A stretch of 64,000 nt of DNA from UBA9160 sp035489755 (lineage in GTDB: Bacteria > Myxococcota_A > UBA9160). Both the position numbers and the translations under genes were made by a program. Shown here piece after piece: positions 8,105 through 15,779 of the stretch. The DNA lies in assembly GCA_035489755.1 (NCBI GenBank), contig DATGZK010000044.1, forward strand, positions 61,527-125,526, written 5' to 3'. The notes beneath the pieces are model-generated. The model did not search any database, was not told the DNA's origin, and saw only the letters and a program-made list of their open reading frames with translations. The stretch's first letter is position 1, and the number at the start of each line of letters is the position of its first letter.

Positions 8105-9336
8105 ACGGTAACCGTCGCCTCCGCCACGCGCGGCCACGAAAACGCCGCCTCGATCCGTGGGCGCGCCTGGCTGCTGAGCCTCGACCGCGCCTCTGGCGCG
8201 GCGAGGAGCTCTGCGATCGCCTTGGCGAGGGCCTCTGCGTCGGCAGGAGGGACGAGTGTTCCTGCGCCACCCACCGCCATCACCTCAGGCAGCGCTCCCG
8301 CCGCGCTTGCCACAACGGGTGTCCCGCAGGCCATCGCCTCCACAGCGGGCAGTCCGAAGCCCTCGTAGAGCGAAGGCACCACGACGAGTGTGGCCCGGGC
8401 GTAAAGCCGAACGAGTTGCTCTCTCGAGACGCGGCCGACCACACGCAGTCGCCCGGCGCAGCCGATCTCGTGCGCGAGCCTGCGACCCTCGTGCTCCGCG
8501 TGGTCCTCGTCGACCAGGGTCAGCGTGACGTCGTGAGGGAGGCGGGCGAGGGCGCGGATGAGCGTTGCCACCCCCTTGTTCGGATCGGAGGCTCGGGCTA
8601 CGCACAGCAATTCACTCGTGCTGCGGGCGACCTCTGGCCGTGGCCGAAACCACTCAGTGTCGATCCCGTTCCAGACCATGCGCAAGCGCTTGGGTCTGAC
8701 CCTGAAGTCGCGGCGAATTTGTGCTGCACTCGTGCGTGAAGAGGTGAGCACCGCGTCGAGTCGCCGAGCCACGAACGCCTGCATCCCCACGGGATAGAAC
8801 TCCATGGTGCCAAGCGCTTCACGCAGCGTCCGGTCGCGGGCAAAGGACGAGCGACGGTCCACGGAGAGCGGATGATGGACCGTTGTCACCAAGGGAAGTC
8901 CGAGGGCTCGCACAGCAAGCAGTCCGTAACCAAGCGACTGGATGTCGTGTACGATGTCATAGCGCGCCCCTTCACGCAGCGTCGCCACAAGGGCGCGAAA
9001 CGCGCGCACACTGAAGGCGAAGGGTTCGGGCAAGAAACCGAACCACGTGGCAGCCAGCTCGTAGAAGTTCAACGGCTCAAAGATTCGGAAGGGATTGGGC
9101 CGCGGGAGCAGCGCCGCTGGATCGGGATCGAAGCGTTTTCCCCAGAGCTGGGGATTCGGGAGCTCGACCCTGCGTTTGGCGAACGGCATTGGATCAGGGT
9201 AGGGCGGTCCCACGAACACATGTACCTCGTGCCCACGCCGCGCGAGCTCGCGGCTGAGGTGCCAGAGGTAGACGCCTTGGCCCCCGCTGTGCATGTTGCC
9301 CCGGTAGGCCAAAAAACAAATGCGTAGCGGGCGCAT
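8002..9336 (-). CDS. GT4-family glycosyltransferase
   Basis: 444 residues with a GT-B fold. The N-terminus has the Gly-rich loop GNMHSGGQGVY, and the C-terminal domain has the GT4 E-x7-E region (YEGFGLPAVEAMACG). Family members transfer a sugar from a nucleotide-sugar donor to lipid or glycan acceptors at the inner membrane face. It is a close paralogue of the enzyme at 10020-11279. The last 32 residues, beyond the usual fold end (YREIL), are encoded antisense to the end of the methyltransferase at 7304-8104. The gene is the last of a minus-strand run (glycosyltransferase, methyltransferase, glycosyltransferase). Donor and acceptor are unknown. Confidence 0.9.
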   Translation of the reverse strand: MRPLRICFLAYRGNMHSGGQGVYLWHLSRELARRGHEVHVFVGPPYPDPMPFAKRRVELPNPQLWGKRFDPDPAALLPRPNPFRIFEPLNFYELAATWFGFLPEPFAFSVRAFRALVATLREGARYDIVHDIQSLGYGLLAVRALGLPLVTTVHHPLSVDRRSSFARDRTLREALGTMEFYPVGMQAFVARRLDAVLTSSRTSAAQIRRDFRVRPKRLRMVWNGIDTEWFRPRPEVARSTSELLCVARASDPNKGVATLIRALARLPHDVTLTLVDEDHAEHEGRRLAHEIGCAGRLRVVGRVSREQLVRLYARATLVVVPSLYEGFGLPAVEAMACGTPVVASAAGALPEVMAVGGAGTLVPPADAEALAKAIAELLAAPEARSRLSSQARPRIEAAFSWPRVAEATVTVYREILDARRVRGRPASRTTSASDGMRRATALSS

Positions 9337-9343
9337 GGGAGTC

Positions 9344-10051
9344 CTACGCGCTCGAGGCCTTGCGGGCGTACAGGACGAGGCTCTTGGGACAGACGTAGTT
9401 CAGGAGCTTTTCAAGGCGATCCATCAGCCGCGACTGTGTCGCTCGCAAAAGGAATACGCGGTACGCCCGCACCAAGCTGTTCCCGTCGGCCCCCGAAAGG
9501 CCGACGACCGAGCGCAGCGCCCAATACGGGGTGTGGAGTGCGTGCGCAAAGCCCACCCCCGTGGTCGCGAGCCCTGCCTCGGCAAGGCCGTGTGCGAGCT
9601 CGCGCGGGCGGAAGATTCGGATGTGCCCCCCCGGACTCTCGAAGTAGTCATCCCCAAGACGCAGGTAAAGGTGTTCGCTCGTGGCGGTCGGGATCGTGAC
9701 CGCCACCCGGCCGCCCGGCTTCACGACCCGCGCGAGCTCCCGGGCGGCACCTCGGAAGTCGTGTACGTGCTCCATCACCTCGGAACAAATCACTTGGTCG
9801 AAGCTCGCGTCGGCGAAGGGCAGGTGAAAGGCGTTGCCCTGGAGCATGACGCCGGTCGTGCCCACTTCCTTCGCGCGGGCGCGCAGCGCGCCCGACGCGC
9901 GGTCGAGCGAAGCTCGATCGAGGTCCAACCCGTAGACGCGGGCGCCTCGGTCAAGTGACCCAAAAGAGTGTCGACCTTCGCCGCATCCGGCGTCGAGCAG
10001 ACGGTCGCCAGGTCGAATCTCAAGCCGCTCGAGATCGACGGTGAGCAGCAC
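9344..10051 (-). CDS. Class I SAM-dependent methyltransferase
   Basis: 235 residues from GTG 10051. Motif I is LLDAGCGEGRH (about 16-26), the motif II region is YGLDLDRASL, and motif IV is FDQVICSEVMEHV. The fold is Methyltransf_11. The start was chosen because the fold begins at once and because it overlaps the upstream glycosyltransferase gene by 32 bp, suggesting translational coupling. A longer frame reaching 10264 would be antisense-like Arg/Ala-rich sequence. Placement between two GT4 enzymes suggests modification of a sugar or polyprenyl-linked glycan; this is inference. Confidence 0.85.
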   Translation of the reverse strand: MLLTVDLERLEIRPGDRLLDAGCGEGRHSFGSLDRGARVYGLDLDRASLDRASGALRARAKEVGTTGVMLQGNAFHLPFADASFDQVICSEVMEHVHDFRGAARELARVVKPGGRVAVTIPTATSEHLYLRLGDDYFESPGGHIRIFRPRELAHGLAEAGLATTGVGFAHALHTPYWALRSVVGLSGADGNSLVRAYRVFLLRATQSRLMDRLEKLLNYVCPKSLVLYARKASSA

Positions 10052-11279
10052 GGATCGTTTCTTGGAACACGTCGACGAGCTGCGCGGCGGCGTCTTTCCA
10101 GCGGAACAGCCGCGCGATCCGGGCGCGCGCCGCCTGGCCCATGCGCGCAGCGCGCGCCGGGTCCGCGAGAACGTGAGCCATCGCAGCCGCGAGCGCGCGC
10201 GCATCGCGCGGCGGAACCAGGCGCCCCGCCTCGCCGTCGCTGCCGACGACTTCGGGCAAAGCACCCACCGCGTTCGCGATGACCGGCAGTCCGCAGGCCA
10301 TCGCTTCGCTCGCCGGAAAGCCGAACCCTTCGAAGAAGGAGGGCACGACCGCGGCCCTGGCCGTCGAGTACTGTGCCACGAGCTCGGGCACGGTGAGCAT
10401 CTTCTGGTGCAGGATCACCCGGCGTTCGAGGCCATGGCGCCGGATGAAGCGTGGCACGAGTCCATTCTCGGGGATGCGTCCGTCAACGATCTTGAGCGTC
10501 ACATGGTCGGGCAAATGGGTCATGGCCTCGAGCAGGGTTCCGATCCCCTTCTTGCGGTCCTCGGTGCGTCCCACAAACAAAAGGTCGGCTTCGATCGCTT
10601 GCCCGTCGACGGGGCGGAAGACGCTTAGGTCGGTGCCGTTGTAGACCACGGGCACTTGCTTCTCCGGAATGCCGAAGTATCGCTCGATCTCGCTGCGCGA
10701 GGCCTCGCTCACCGTGACGATCCGATCGAGACGGGGGGCCACCAGCTCCTGCATGAGGAGCGGGAAATAAAGGGTGCGGCGAATCTTCTTCACCAGCGAT
10801 GGATCGACCGCAAAGTCCGCCTCGCGGTCGATGTGCAAGGGGTGGTGGATCACCGACACCACCGGTGTACCCGCAGCCGAAATGCCGAGCAGGCCCCATG
10901 AGAGACTCTGGTTGTCGAACACCACATCGAAGCGGTACCTGCGCTGGAGCGCCTTCCAGCGCAGCAGCAGCCGCAGGCCGAAGGTTTGCATCTCCGGGAA
11001 AACACCAAATCGCGACACTCCAAGCTCCCAAAGGTTTAGGGGCCAGAGCAGGTCGAGCGGGCGCTCGCGGCGTGCCCAGTCGGGATGCGGAACGCCAAAC
11101 ACGTTCTCGTTTGGGATCACGTGAAGTGGGATGCCGGGGTCGAGCTGGGGCAGCGGCGGGCCGGCGATCACATGCACGTCGTGGCCGGCGCGTTTCCACT
11201 CGTTCGCGAGATGGGCGGCGTAGATGCCTTGGCCTCCACAGAACATGTTGCCGCGATAAGTGAGCAGAGCGATGCGCAT
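10020..11279 (-). CDS. GT4-family glycosyltransferase
   Basis: 419 residues from ATG 11279. The N-terminal signature GNMFCGGQGIY matches, almost residue for residue, the same region of the enzyme at 8002-9336. The two also share the GPP motif that follows. The C-terminal domain has the E-x7-E region (FEGFGFPASEAMACG). The two enzymes are probably products of a duplication with a methyltransferase kept between them. Family role: sugar transfer from nucleotide sugars in glycolipid, LPS or exopolysaccharide synthesis. The specific product is unknown. It lies 13 bp downstream of the stop of a small membrane protein gene. Confidence 0.9.
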   Translation of the reverse strand: MRIALLTYRGNMFCGGQGIYAAHLANEWKRAGHDVHVIAGPPLPQLDPGIPLHVIPNENVFGVPHPDWARRERPLDLLWPLNLWELGVSRFGVFPEMQTFGLRLLLRWKALQRRYRFDVVFDNQSLSWGLLGISAAGTPVVSVIHHPLHIDREADFAVDPSLVKKIRRTLYFPLLMQELVAPRLDRIVTVSEASRSEIERYFGIPEKQVPVVYNGTDLSVFRPVDGQAIEADLLFVGRTEDRKKGIGTLLEAMTHLPDHVTLKIVDGRIPENGLVPRFIRRHGLERRVILHQKMLTVPELVAQYSTARAAVVPSFFEGFGFPASEAMACGLPVIANAVGALPEVVGSDGEAGRLVPPRDARALAAAMAHVLADPARAARMGQAARARIARLFRWKDAAAQLVDVFQETIRAAHRRSRAA

Positions 11280-11292
11280 GCTTTTGCCGAGG

Positions 11293-11550
11293 CTAGGCCG
11301 AGCTCTCGGAGGTTGCCTTCGCGTCTCCCGTGCTGCCGGGAGGCTCAGGCCGATCCTCGGGCTCGACACGAATGGTGGCGATCGTCCAGCCGACCCAGAA
11401 CGTGAGCCCGAGGACGAAAAAGACGAGTGCAGCCACGGGAAGAGCAAGTGCCCAGTAGCTCTTGTGGAGCAAGCCGACCAGGAAGAGCAGCCCTACGACG
11501 GCGACGCCCACACAGATCAGGCCGCCCTGCGCACGGGAAGAATCGTTCAT
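11293..11550 (-). CDS. Small two-TM membrane protein
   Basis: 85 residues from ATG 11550, preceded by GAGGAG with good spacing. Two hydrophobic helices (about residues 10-28 and 33-56) are separated by a short HKSYW loop. A charged, disordered tail rich in Pro, Glu and Ser follows. I do not recognise a family. It is first in a minus-strand run with the two GT4 enzymes and a methyltransferase, so it may help place or regulate that pathway at the membrane. No catalytic motif is present. Confidence 0.65.
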   Translation of the reverse strand: MNDSSRAQGGLICVGVAVVGLLFLVGLLHKSYWALALPVAALVFFVLGLTFWVGWTIATIRVEPEDRPEPPGSTGDAKATSESSA

Positions 11551-11873
11551 CCGGCTCCTCGCGTCACGACGCTCAGGAAAAGGTGATCCGCCCTGGCCGT
11601 CGGGGAGAGGGCTCAATCCCTGGCAAGCCAGGTGGGTTCCGTGTGGCCGTCTTCCTTCGTCCGATCCGTCCCTGCGGAAGTGCAAACTCTCTCGCACTCC
11701 CCCGCGGTGGGTACGGCGCTGGGTCCACGGCCAAGAACGAGTCCCGATTCGAAAGCCCTAAGCGGGTTGAGCTGATCGCTCCCGCTAACGCACCGGGCAG
11801 ATCCGTAGGGGATTATTCGGACGGATGTGGGCGCTGTCAACGCAAGAGGCCCTCGAACGGCTACCCTGCGCGC
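11551..11873. other. 323-bp intergenic region between divergent transcription units
   Basis: This gap separates the start of the minus-strand membrane-protein gene (11550) from anmK (11874) and should hold both promoters. In-frame extension of anmK upstream through it gives low-complexity, non-homologous sequence, so I reject it as coding. A TACCCT hexamer (11862-11867) ends six bases before the anmK GTG. I see no convincing -35 element, riboswitch or repeat. Confidence 0.5.
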
Positions 11874-13034
11874 GTGCGGGTAATCGGGCTCATGTCGGGC
11901 ACCTCCGCCGATGGCGTCGATGCGGCCCTTGTTGAATGGCCCAAGGACGAAGCCGCGCGTCCGTTTCGACTCGTCGCATTTCGCGAGGAGCCGTTTCCCC
12001 CCGAGCTCCAAGAGCGCATCCATCACCTCGCGGCGGGTCGTGTCCCAGCTCCGCAGGCGCTGCGCGAGCTCGCGAGCCTCGACGTGCTGCTCGGCGAGCG
12101 CTTTGCCGAGGCGGCAGCCGCGGTCGCACGAGCGGCCGGCCTCGCGCTCGAGCAAGTGGACGCCATAGCGTCCCACGGCCAAACCGTGGGCCACTATCCT
12201 GAGCAGCGGGCAACGCTGCAGATCGGCGATCCCTCTGTCATTGCGGAGCGCACGGGCTGTACGACCGTGGCCGACTTCCGACCGCGTGACGTCGCAGCGG
12301 GCGGCGAGGGCGCGCCGCTCGCTCCATTTTTTCACTACGCGGCACTCGGCGATCCCGCCGAGTCGCGCGCCGTGCTGAACCTTGGCGGGATCGCAAACCT
12401 GACGTGGATCCCACGAGGGGCAGCGCCTGAGGACGTGATCGCATTTGACGTGGGGCCTGCCAACGCCCTCGTCGACGGCGTCGTGCGCGCACAGACCGGG
12501 GGCCACGAGCGCATGGATCGAAATGGCGCGCGCGCGTCGCGCGGGAAGGTGGATGCACGGCTTCTCGCGCGCCTTCTCGACGATGAGTTCCTGCGGCGTC
12601 CTCCCCCCAAGTCGACTGGCCGCGAGCGCTACGGCCTGGCCGAGGCGGAGGCCCTGGCCATGGAGTGGGCACGCGAGGGGAAGGCTCCGGACGACCTCGT
12701 CGCGACGCTCGTTGCCTTCACCGCGGAAGCGGTCGCGGCGGCGTGTCGTGAGTTGTTGGCCACAGACGCTCCGGTCGATCGGGTCCTCGTGGGAGGGGGT
12801 GGGGCGCGCAACCCCGCGCTGCTAGAGGCTCTGCGCAGCGCGTTGGCGGGCGCACCTGTTGAGCCGTTCGACGCCGCAGGCGTACCGGCCCAGGCCGCCG
12901 AGGCCATGGCGTTTTCCCTCCTGGGTCGCAATGCGCTCCTTGGGATCCCGAATCACCTCCCGCGCTGTACCGGTGCCCGGCGGGTCTTGGTGTTGGGTGA
13001 GATCGTTCCCGGCGCCTGGGGGATCGGACGCTAG
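11874..13034 (+). CDS. anmK: 1,6-anhydro-N-acetylmuramic acid kinase AnmK
   Basis: 386 residues, close to the usual size of about 370. The N-terminal ATPase signature GLMSGTSADGVDAAL (about 5-19) is diagnostic for AnmK, and the second lobe has FDVGPANALVDG and LVGGGGARNP. The enzyme opens the anhydro ring of recycled anhydro-MurNAc and phosphorylates it, giving MurNAc-6-phosphate in the cytoplasm. Start GTG 11874 was chosen because the family fold begins there; upstream sequence is not protein-like. It is convergent with the hydrolase gene, the two stop codons sharing the palindrome CTAG (13031-13034). Other salvage genes (MurU-like and AmgK-like) lie immediately beyond on the other strand. 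Confidence 0.95.
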   Translation: MRVIGLMSGTSADGVDAALVEWPKDEAARPFRLVAFREEPFPPELQERIHHLAAGRVPAPQALRELASLDVLLGERFAEAAAAVARAAGLALEQVDAIASHGQTVGHYPEQRATLQIGDPSVIAERTGCTTVADFRPRDVAAGGEGAPLAPFFHYAALGDPAESRAVLNLGGIANLTWIPRGAAPEDVIAFDVGPANALVDGVVRAQTGGHERMDRNGARASRGKVDARLLARLLDDEFLRRPPPKSTGRERYGLAEAEALAMEWAREGKAPDDLVATLVAFTAEAVAAACRELLATDAPVDRVLVGGGGARNPALLEALRSALAGAPVEPFDAAGVPAQAAEAMAFSLLGRNALLGIPNHLPRCTGARRVLVLGEIVPGAWGIGR

Positions 13035-13768
13035 AGCTTTAGGACAAGCCCATCGTCCGCCGTCTCGAAGCCACAGCTGCCACGTCGCGACGCCATGGAC
13101 TCCCCCAAGTGGGTCAGGATCATCCTTCCGCAATCGAAGGTCCCGCGCTGTTGGGTGAGCTCCTCAAGGCTCAAGTGGTACTCGAACTGTGGGGTCAAGA
13201 GCGTGCACTCGCACACGAACAGATCCGCTCCGCGGACTTGGACCGGGAGGCCGTCGAACCAGCCTGTATCCCCGGAAAATGCCATGCGCTTGGGACCCAC
13301 CTGGACGGACAAGCCGTGGGGGCTGGAATCGAGCTGGTGCTTGGTCTCGAAGGTGCGTACGCGGATCGGACCCACCTCATGATCAGCGCCTAGCGGCAGC
13401 TCGTGGAAGGAGAGGGGGAACGGAAACTGACGGTCCTCGAAGCTGTGCCCGAGGGCCGCGGCGGCGGCGCGTACCCGGCTTTCGACGCCCCGGGGCCCGG
13501 CGATGCGCAAGAGGTGCCTTCGGCGATCCTCGTAGATTGCTGCCAGCAAGAAGGTCGGGATCCCCCCGAAATGGTCGGCATGGAAGTGCGAGACCACGAT
13601 CGCATCGATCTCGCTGCGCGAGATTCCGAGCGCGGAAAGGCCGGTGCACGTCGTCGTTCCGCAGTCGAGCAGCGCTGCACCCTGCCGGGCACGCAGGAGC
13701 ATCGCGGATTGGCGACGACCGCCCGCGCCAAAAGCGTCACTCGTACCCACGAACACCAGCTCGCTCAT
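13031..13768 (-). CDS. Metallo-beta-lactamase-fold hydrolase (RNase Z/PhnP-like)
   Basis: 245 residues. The zinc motif HFHADH is at 61-66. Later metal ligands are in FETKHQLD, SGDTGW and ILTHLGE. This ligand set is typical of RNase Z, PhnP and PqqB-type phosphodiesterases rather than beta-lactamases. It is too short to be a full long RNase Z and lacks an obvious exosite arm. The ATG (13768) overlaps the stop of the MurU-like gene by 4 bp, so it is the third gene of an amgK-murU-hydrolase operon. In Pseudomonas a HAD phosphatase (MupP) is needed between AnmK and AmgK, and none is seen here. This hydrolase could do that step, but that is a hypothesis. A tRNA-processing role is the alternative. 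Confidence 0.8.
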   Translation of the reverse strand: MSELVFVGTSDAFGAGGRRQSAMLLRARQGAALLDCGTTTCTGLSALGISRSEIDAIVVSHFHADHFGGIPTFLLAAIYEDRRRHLLRIAGPRGVESRVRAAAAALGHSFEDRQFPFPLSFHELPLGADHEVGPIRVRTFETKHQLDSSPHGLSVQVGPKRMAFSGDTGWFDGLPVQVRGADLFVCECTLLTPQFEYHLSLEELTQQRGTFDCGRMILTHLGESMASRRGSCGFETADDGLVLKL

Positions 13769-14706
13769 GCCGGCTCGCTCCCGCTCTCTGGGCCGCAGGG
13801 ATAGAAGCGCCCGCCCGCGAAGACGCCGTCGGATCCTCGAAATCCGGCAGGAACAATTTCGTCTTCCCAGACCACCGCGCGCTCGAGCACGGCACCTTCC
13901 CCAATCCGCGCCCGGGCGCCGATGACGAGCATCGGAGCGAAGCGAGTCCCGAGCCGCGAGGCGACGGCATCGGGGTCGATGTACGACAGCCGCGGCGGCG
14001 CGAGGTTCACGGCGAGATACTCACCCGGTGTCCCGACCGGCTCCCAGACGCACTCCTCCATGCCTTGTACAACACCGCAGATGTCATCACGGCCCGCAGC
14101 CAGGGCGGGCAGTAGCCAATCATCGAGATGAGAGAAGGCCTCCTGATCCGGCAGCCACTCGAAGGCACGGGCGGCGACCACGTTGGCCCAGCAATAGACG
14201 CCGGCCCGCGCCTCGCCGCCGAGATCGAAGCGACGGCCCACCCGCCGAACCCGTCCGCTCGCATCCACACCGATCGTACCGAATGAGCGTGCCCGTGGAT
14301 CGTCGCGCAGAAGGAGTGTCGCCGCCTGCTTGCGCTCTCGGTGCAGCTGCAAGAGCCCGGCGAGATCGCTGTCGAGAAGCATGTCGCCTCCGAGGATCAG
14401 ACACGGATCGCTCTGGCGCAGGAAGGAGGCGGCCCGGCGGATTCCGCCTCCTGTGCCGAGGAGGTTCGGCTCGTAGGAAAAAGAAACCCGCAGGCCCGGC
14501 GGGCAGTGGCGCTCTGCAGCCGCTTGCAGCACGCCGGGCAGGTGGTGGGTATTGATGATGACCTCCGTGACGCCGAGCGCTGCGAGCTCCGCGAGCGGGT
14601 AGGCGACGAGAGGAAGGCCGCGTATGGGGAGCGCAGGTTTGGGGCGAAGAAACGAGAGGGGCCGCGCCCGTGTCCCGAGACCTGCGGCGACGATCATCGC
14701 CCTCAC
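13765..14706 (-). CDS. murU: MurNAc-1-phosphate uridylyltransferase-like nucleotidyltransferase (MurU-like)
   Basis: 313 residues. The sugar-nucleotidyltransferase signature is at the N-terminus (AAGLGTRARPLS, then RPKPALPI, 7-28), followed by GTGGGIR (84-90) and the metal-binding GGDMLLDSD (106-114). The C-terminal 60 residues look like a short hexapeptide-type tail (IGARARIGEGAVLERAVV). Context points to MurU: the gene overlaps an AmgK-like kinase gene by 4 bp and AnmK is close by. MurU converts MurNAc-1-phosphate and UTP to UDP-MurNAc, bypassing the fosfomycin-sensitive MurA/MurB steps. Mannose-1-phosphate guanylyltransferase is the main alternative, because the fold alone does not fix the sugar. 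Confidence 0.75.
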   Translation of the reverse strand: MRAMIVAAGLGTRARPLSFLRPKPALPIRGLPLVAYPLAELAALGVTEVIINTHHLPGVLQAAAERHCPPGLRVSFSYEPNLLGTGGGIRRAASFLRQSDPCLILGGDMLLDSDLAGLLQLHRERKQAATLLLRDDPRARSFGTIGVDASGRVRRVGRRFDLGGEARAGVYCWANVVAARAFEWLPDQEAFSHLDDWLLPALAAGRDDICGVVQGMEECVWEPVGTPGEYLAVNLAPPRLSYIDPDAVASRLGTRFAPMLVIGARARIGEGAVLERAVVWEDEIVPAGFRGSDGVFAGGRFYPCGPESGSEPA

Positions 14707-15779
14707 GGCGACTCCGAAAGGTGGTCCACGAGCTCGGCCAGACGCGCAAGGCGTGGGCTCTCGCCCGCCCGGCGCAGGGCTGCGGAGCGCAGGGCACGCA
14801 CCGTGGGCGGGAGAAACCTCAAGTAGTGGTTCATGCCGCGAGTCTTGGCCGCGTAGAGGAAAAGCGCGTGGTCCTTCCCCTTCCGGGTCAGGGTGAGCAA
14901 ATCGAAGCGCCGGGCAAAACTCTCGGGATCGGGCGCATCGGGAAGCGCGGGCCGGATGCGTTCGAGCTGGAAGGCGACCTCGTCGTCCCCGAGCTCGACG
15001 TAGGAATCACGGAGCAGGCAGACGAGATCGTACTCGGGGGGCGCGAGGAAGGCGCCTTGAAGGTCGATCATGCAAAGCCTCTGTCCCGGTGGCCGATTCG
15101 CGCGGACGAGGACGTTTGTGCTTTGGAAGTCGCGGTGGGCAAGACACTGAGGGGCCGCCGCCGCCACTCCAGCGATTTCCGAGAATGCCTCCTCGACCAC
15201 CACGCGCTCGCCCATCGTCGCCTGGCGCCCGAGCGCAGCCGAAAGACTCCAGGTTGCAAAGAAGTCCGCCTTGTACGCGAAGAGCGAGGCATCCAGATGC
15301 CGATCGAAGCAGGCCACATGCCCTTCGCCACCGGGATCTCGTGCGTTTTGGTAGCGGACAACGATGTCACACGCCTCCGCGTAGAGCTGTTGTCTTTCCT
15401 GGACCGAGGCTTGCTCGACAGCCGTCGCAAGGGTGACCGATCCGAGGTCCTCGAGCAGATCCACCCCCGCGACCGCGTCCCCGCCGTAGCGTGCCGGTAC
15501 GGGAACCCCATGGGCTTCGAGAAAGGCTCGCACAGGCTCGAGGGCAGGCTCGGGCGCGGTTCCCGACGGGCGTCGCCCCGGGTCCTCGGGGGCCTCCACC
15601 CGCGCCACCAGGTTCGAGGGGGTGCCGCGTTCAAGCCGGACGCGAAAAAAGCGTCGCAGTCCAAGGCCGCGCTGTAGCTCCTCGACGGAGATCGACCCGC
15701 CTGCACCCAGCACACGGCGCACCACGTGGGTGACCGCTGCGCTCACGGAATCAGGAGCCGCAGTCATCGACGGGTTCAT
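14703..15779 (-). CDS. amgK: AmgK-like sugar kinase (aminoglycoside phosphotransferase family)
   Basis: 358 residues from ATG 15779, whose ATGA overlaps the stop of the upstream membrane protein. The kinase catalytic loop HRDFQSTN is at 215-222 and the metal-binding Asp is in MIDLQGA (D239). The phosphotransferase fold and the pairing with a MurU-like gene match AmgK, which phosphorylates MurNAc or GlcNAc at the anomeric position. An ATG at 15797 is possible but would overlap the upstream gene more. The operon order is SpmAB-like, AmgK, MurU, MBL hydrolase, all joined by 4-bp overlaps, so they are very probably co-transcribed. Confidence 0.78.
   Translation of the reverse strand: MNPSMTAAPDSVSAAVTHVVRRVLGAGGSISVEELQRGLGLRRFFRVRLERGTPSNLVARVEAPEDPGRRPSGTAPEPALEPVRAFLEAHGVPVPARYGGDAVAGVDLLEDLGSVTLATAVEQASVQERQQLYAEACDIVVRYQNARDPGGEGHVACFDRHLDASLFAYKADFFATWSLSAALGRQATMGERVVVEEAFSEIAGVAAAAPQCLAHRDFQSTNVLVRANRPPGQRLCMIDLQGAFLAPPEYDLVCLLRDSYVELGDDEVAFQLERIRPALPDAPDPESFARRFDLLTLTRKGKDHALFLYAAKTRGMNHYLRFLPPTVRALRSAALRRAGESPRLARLAELVDHLSESP

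Noticed and set aside
11427..11873. Upstream extension of anmK
   Set aside because: The added residues are low-complexity and not part of the AnmK fold; GTG 11874 gives the usual protein size.
13765..14706. Mannose-1-phosphate guanylyltransferase as the primary call
   Set aside because: The fold allows it, but the 4-bp-coupled AmgK-like kinase and nearby AnmK fit MurU better.
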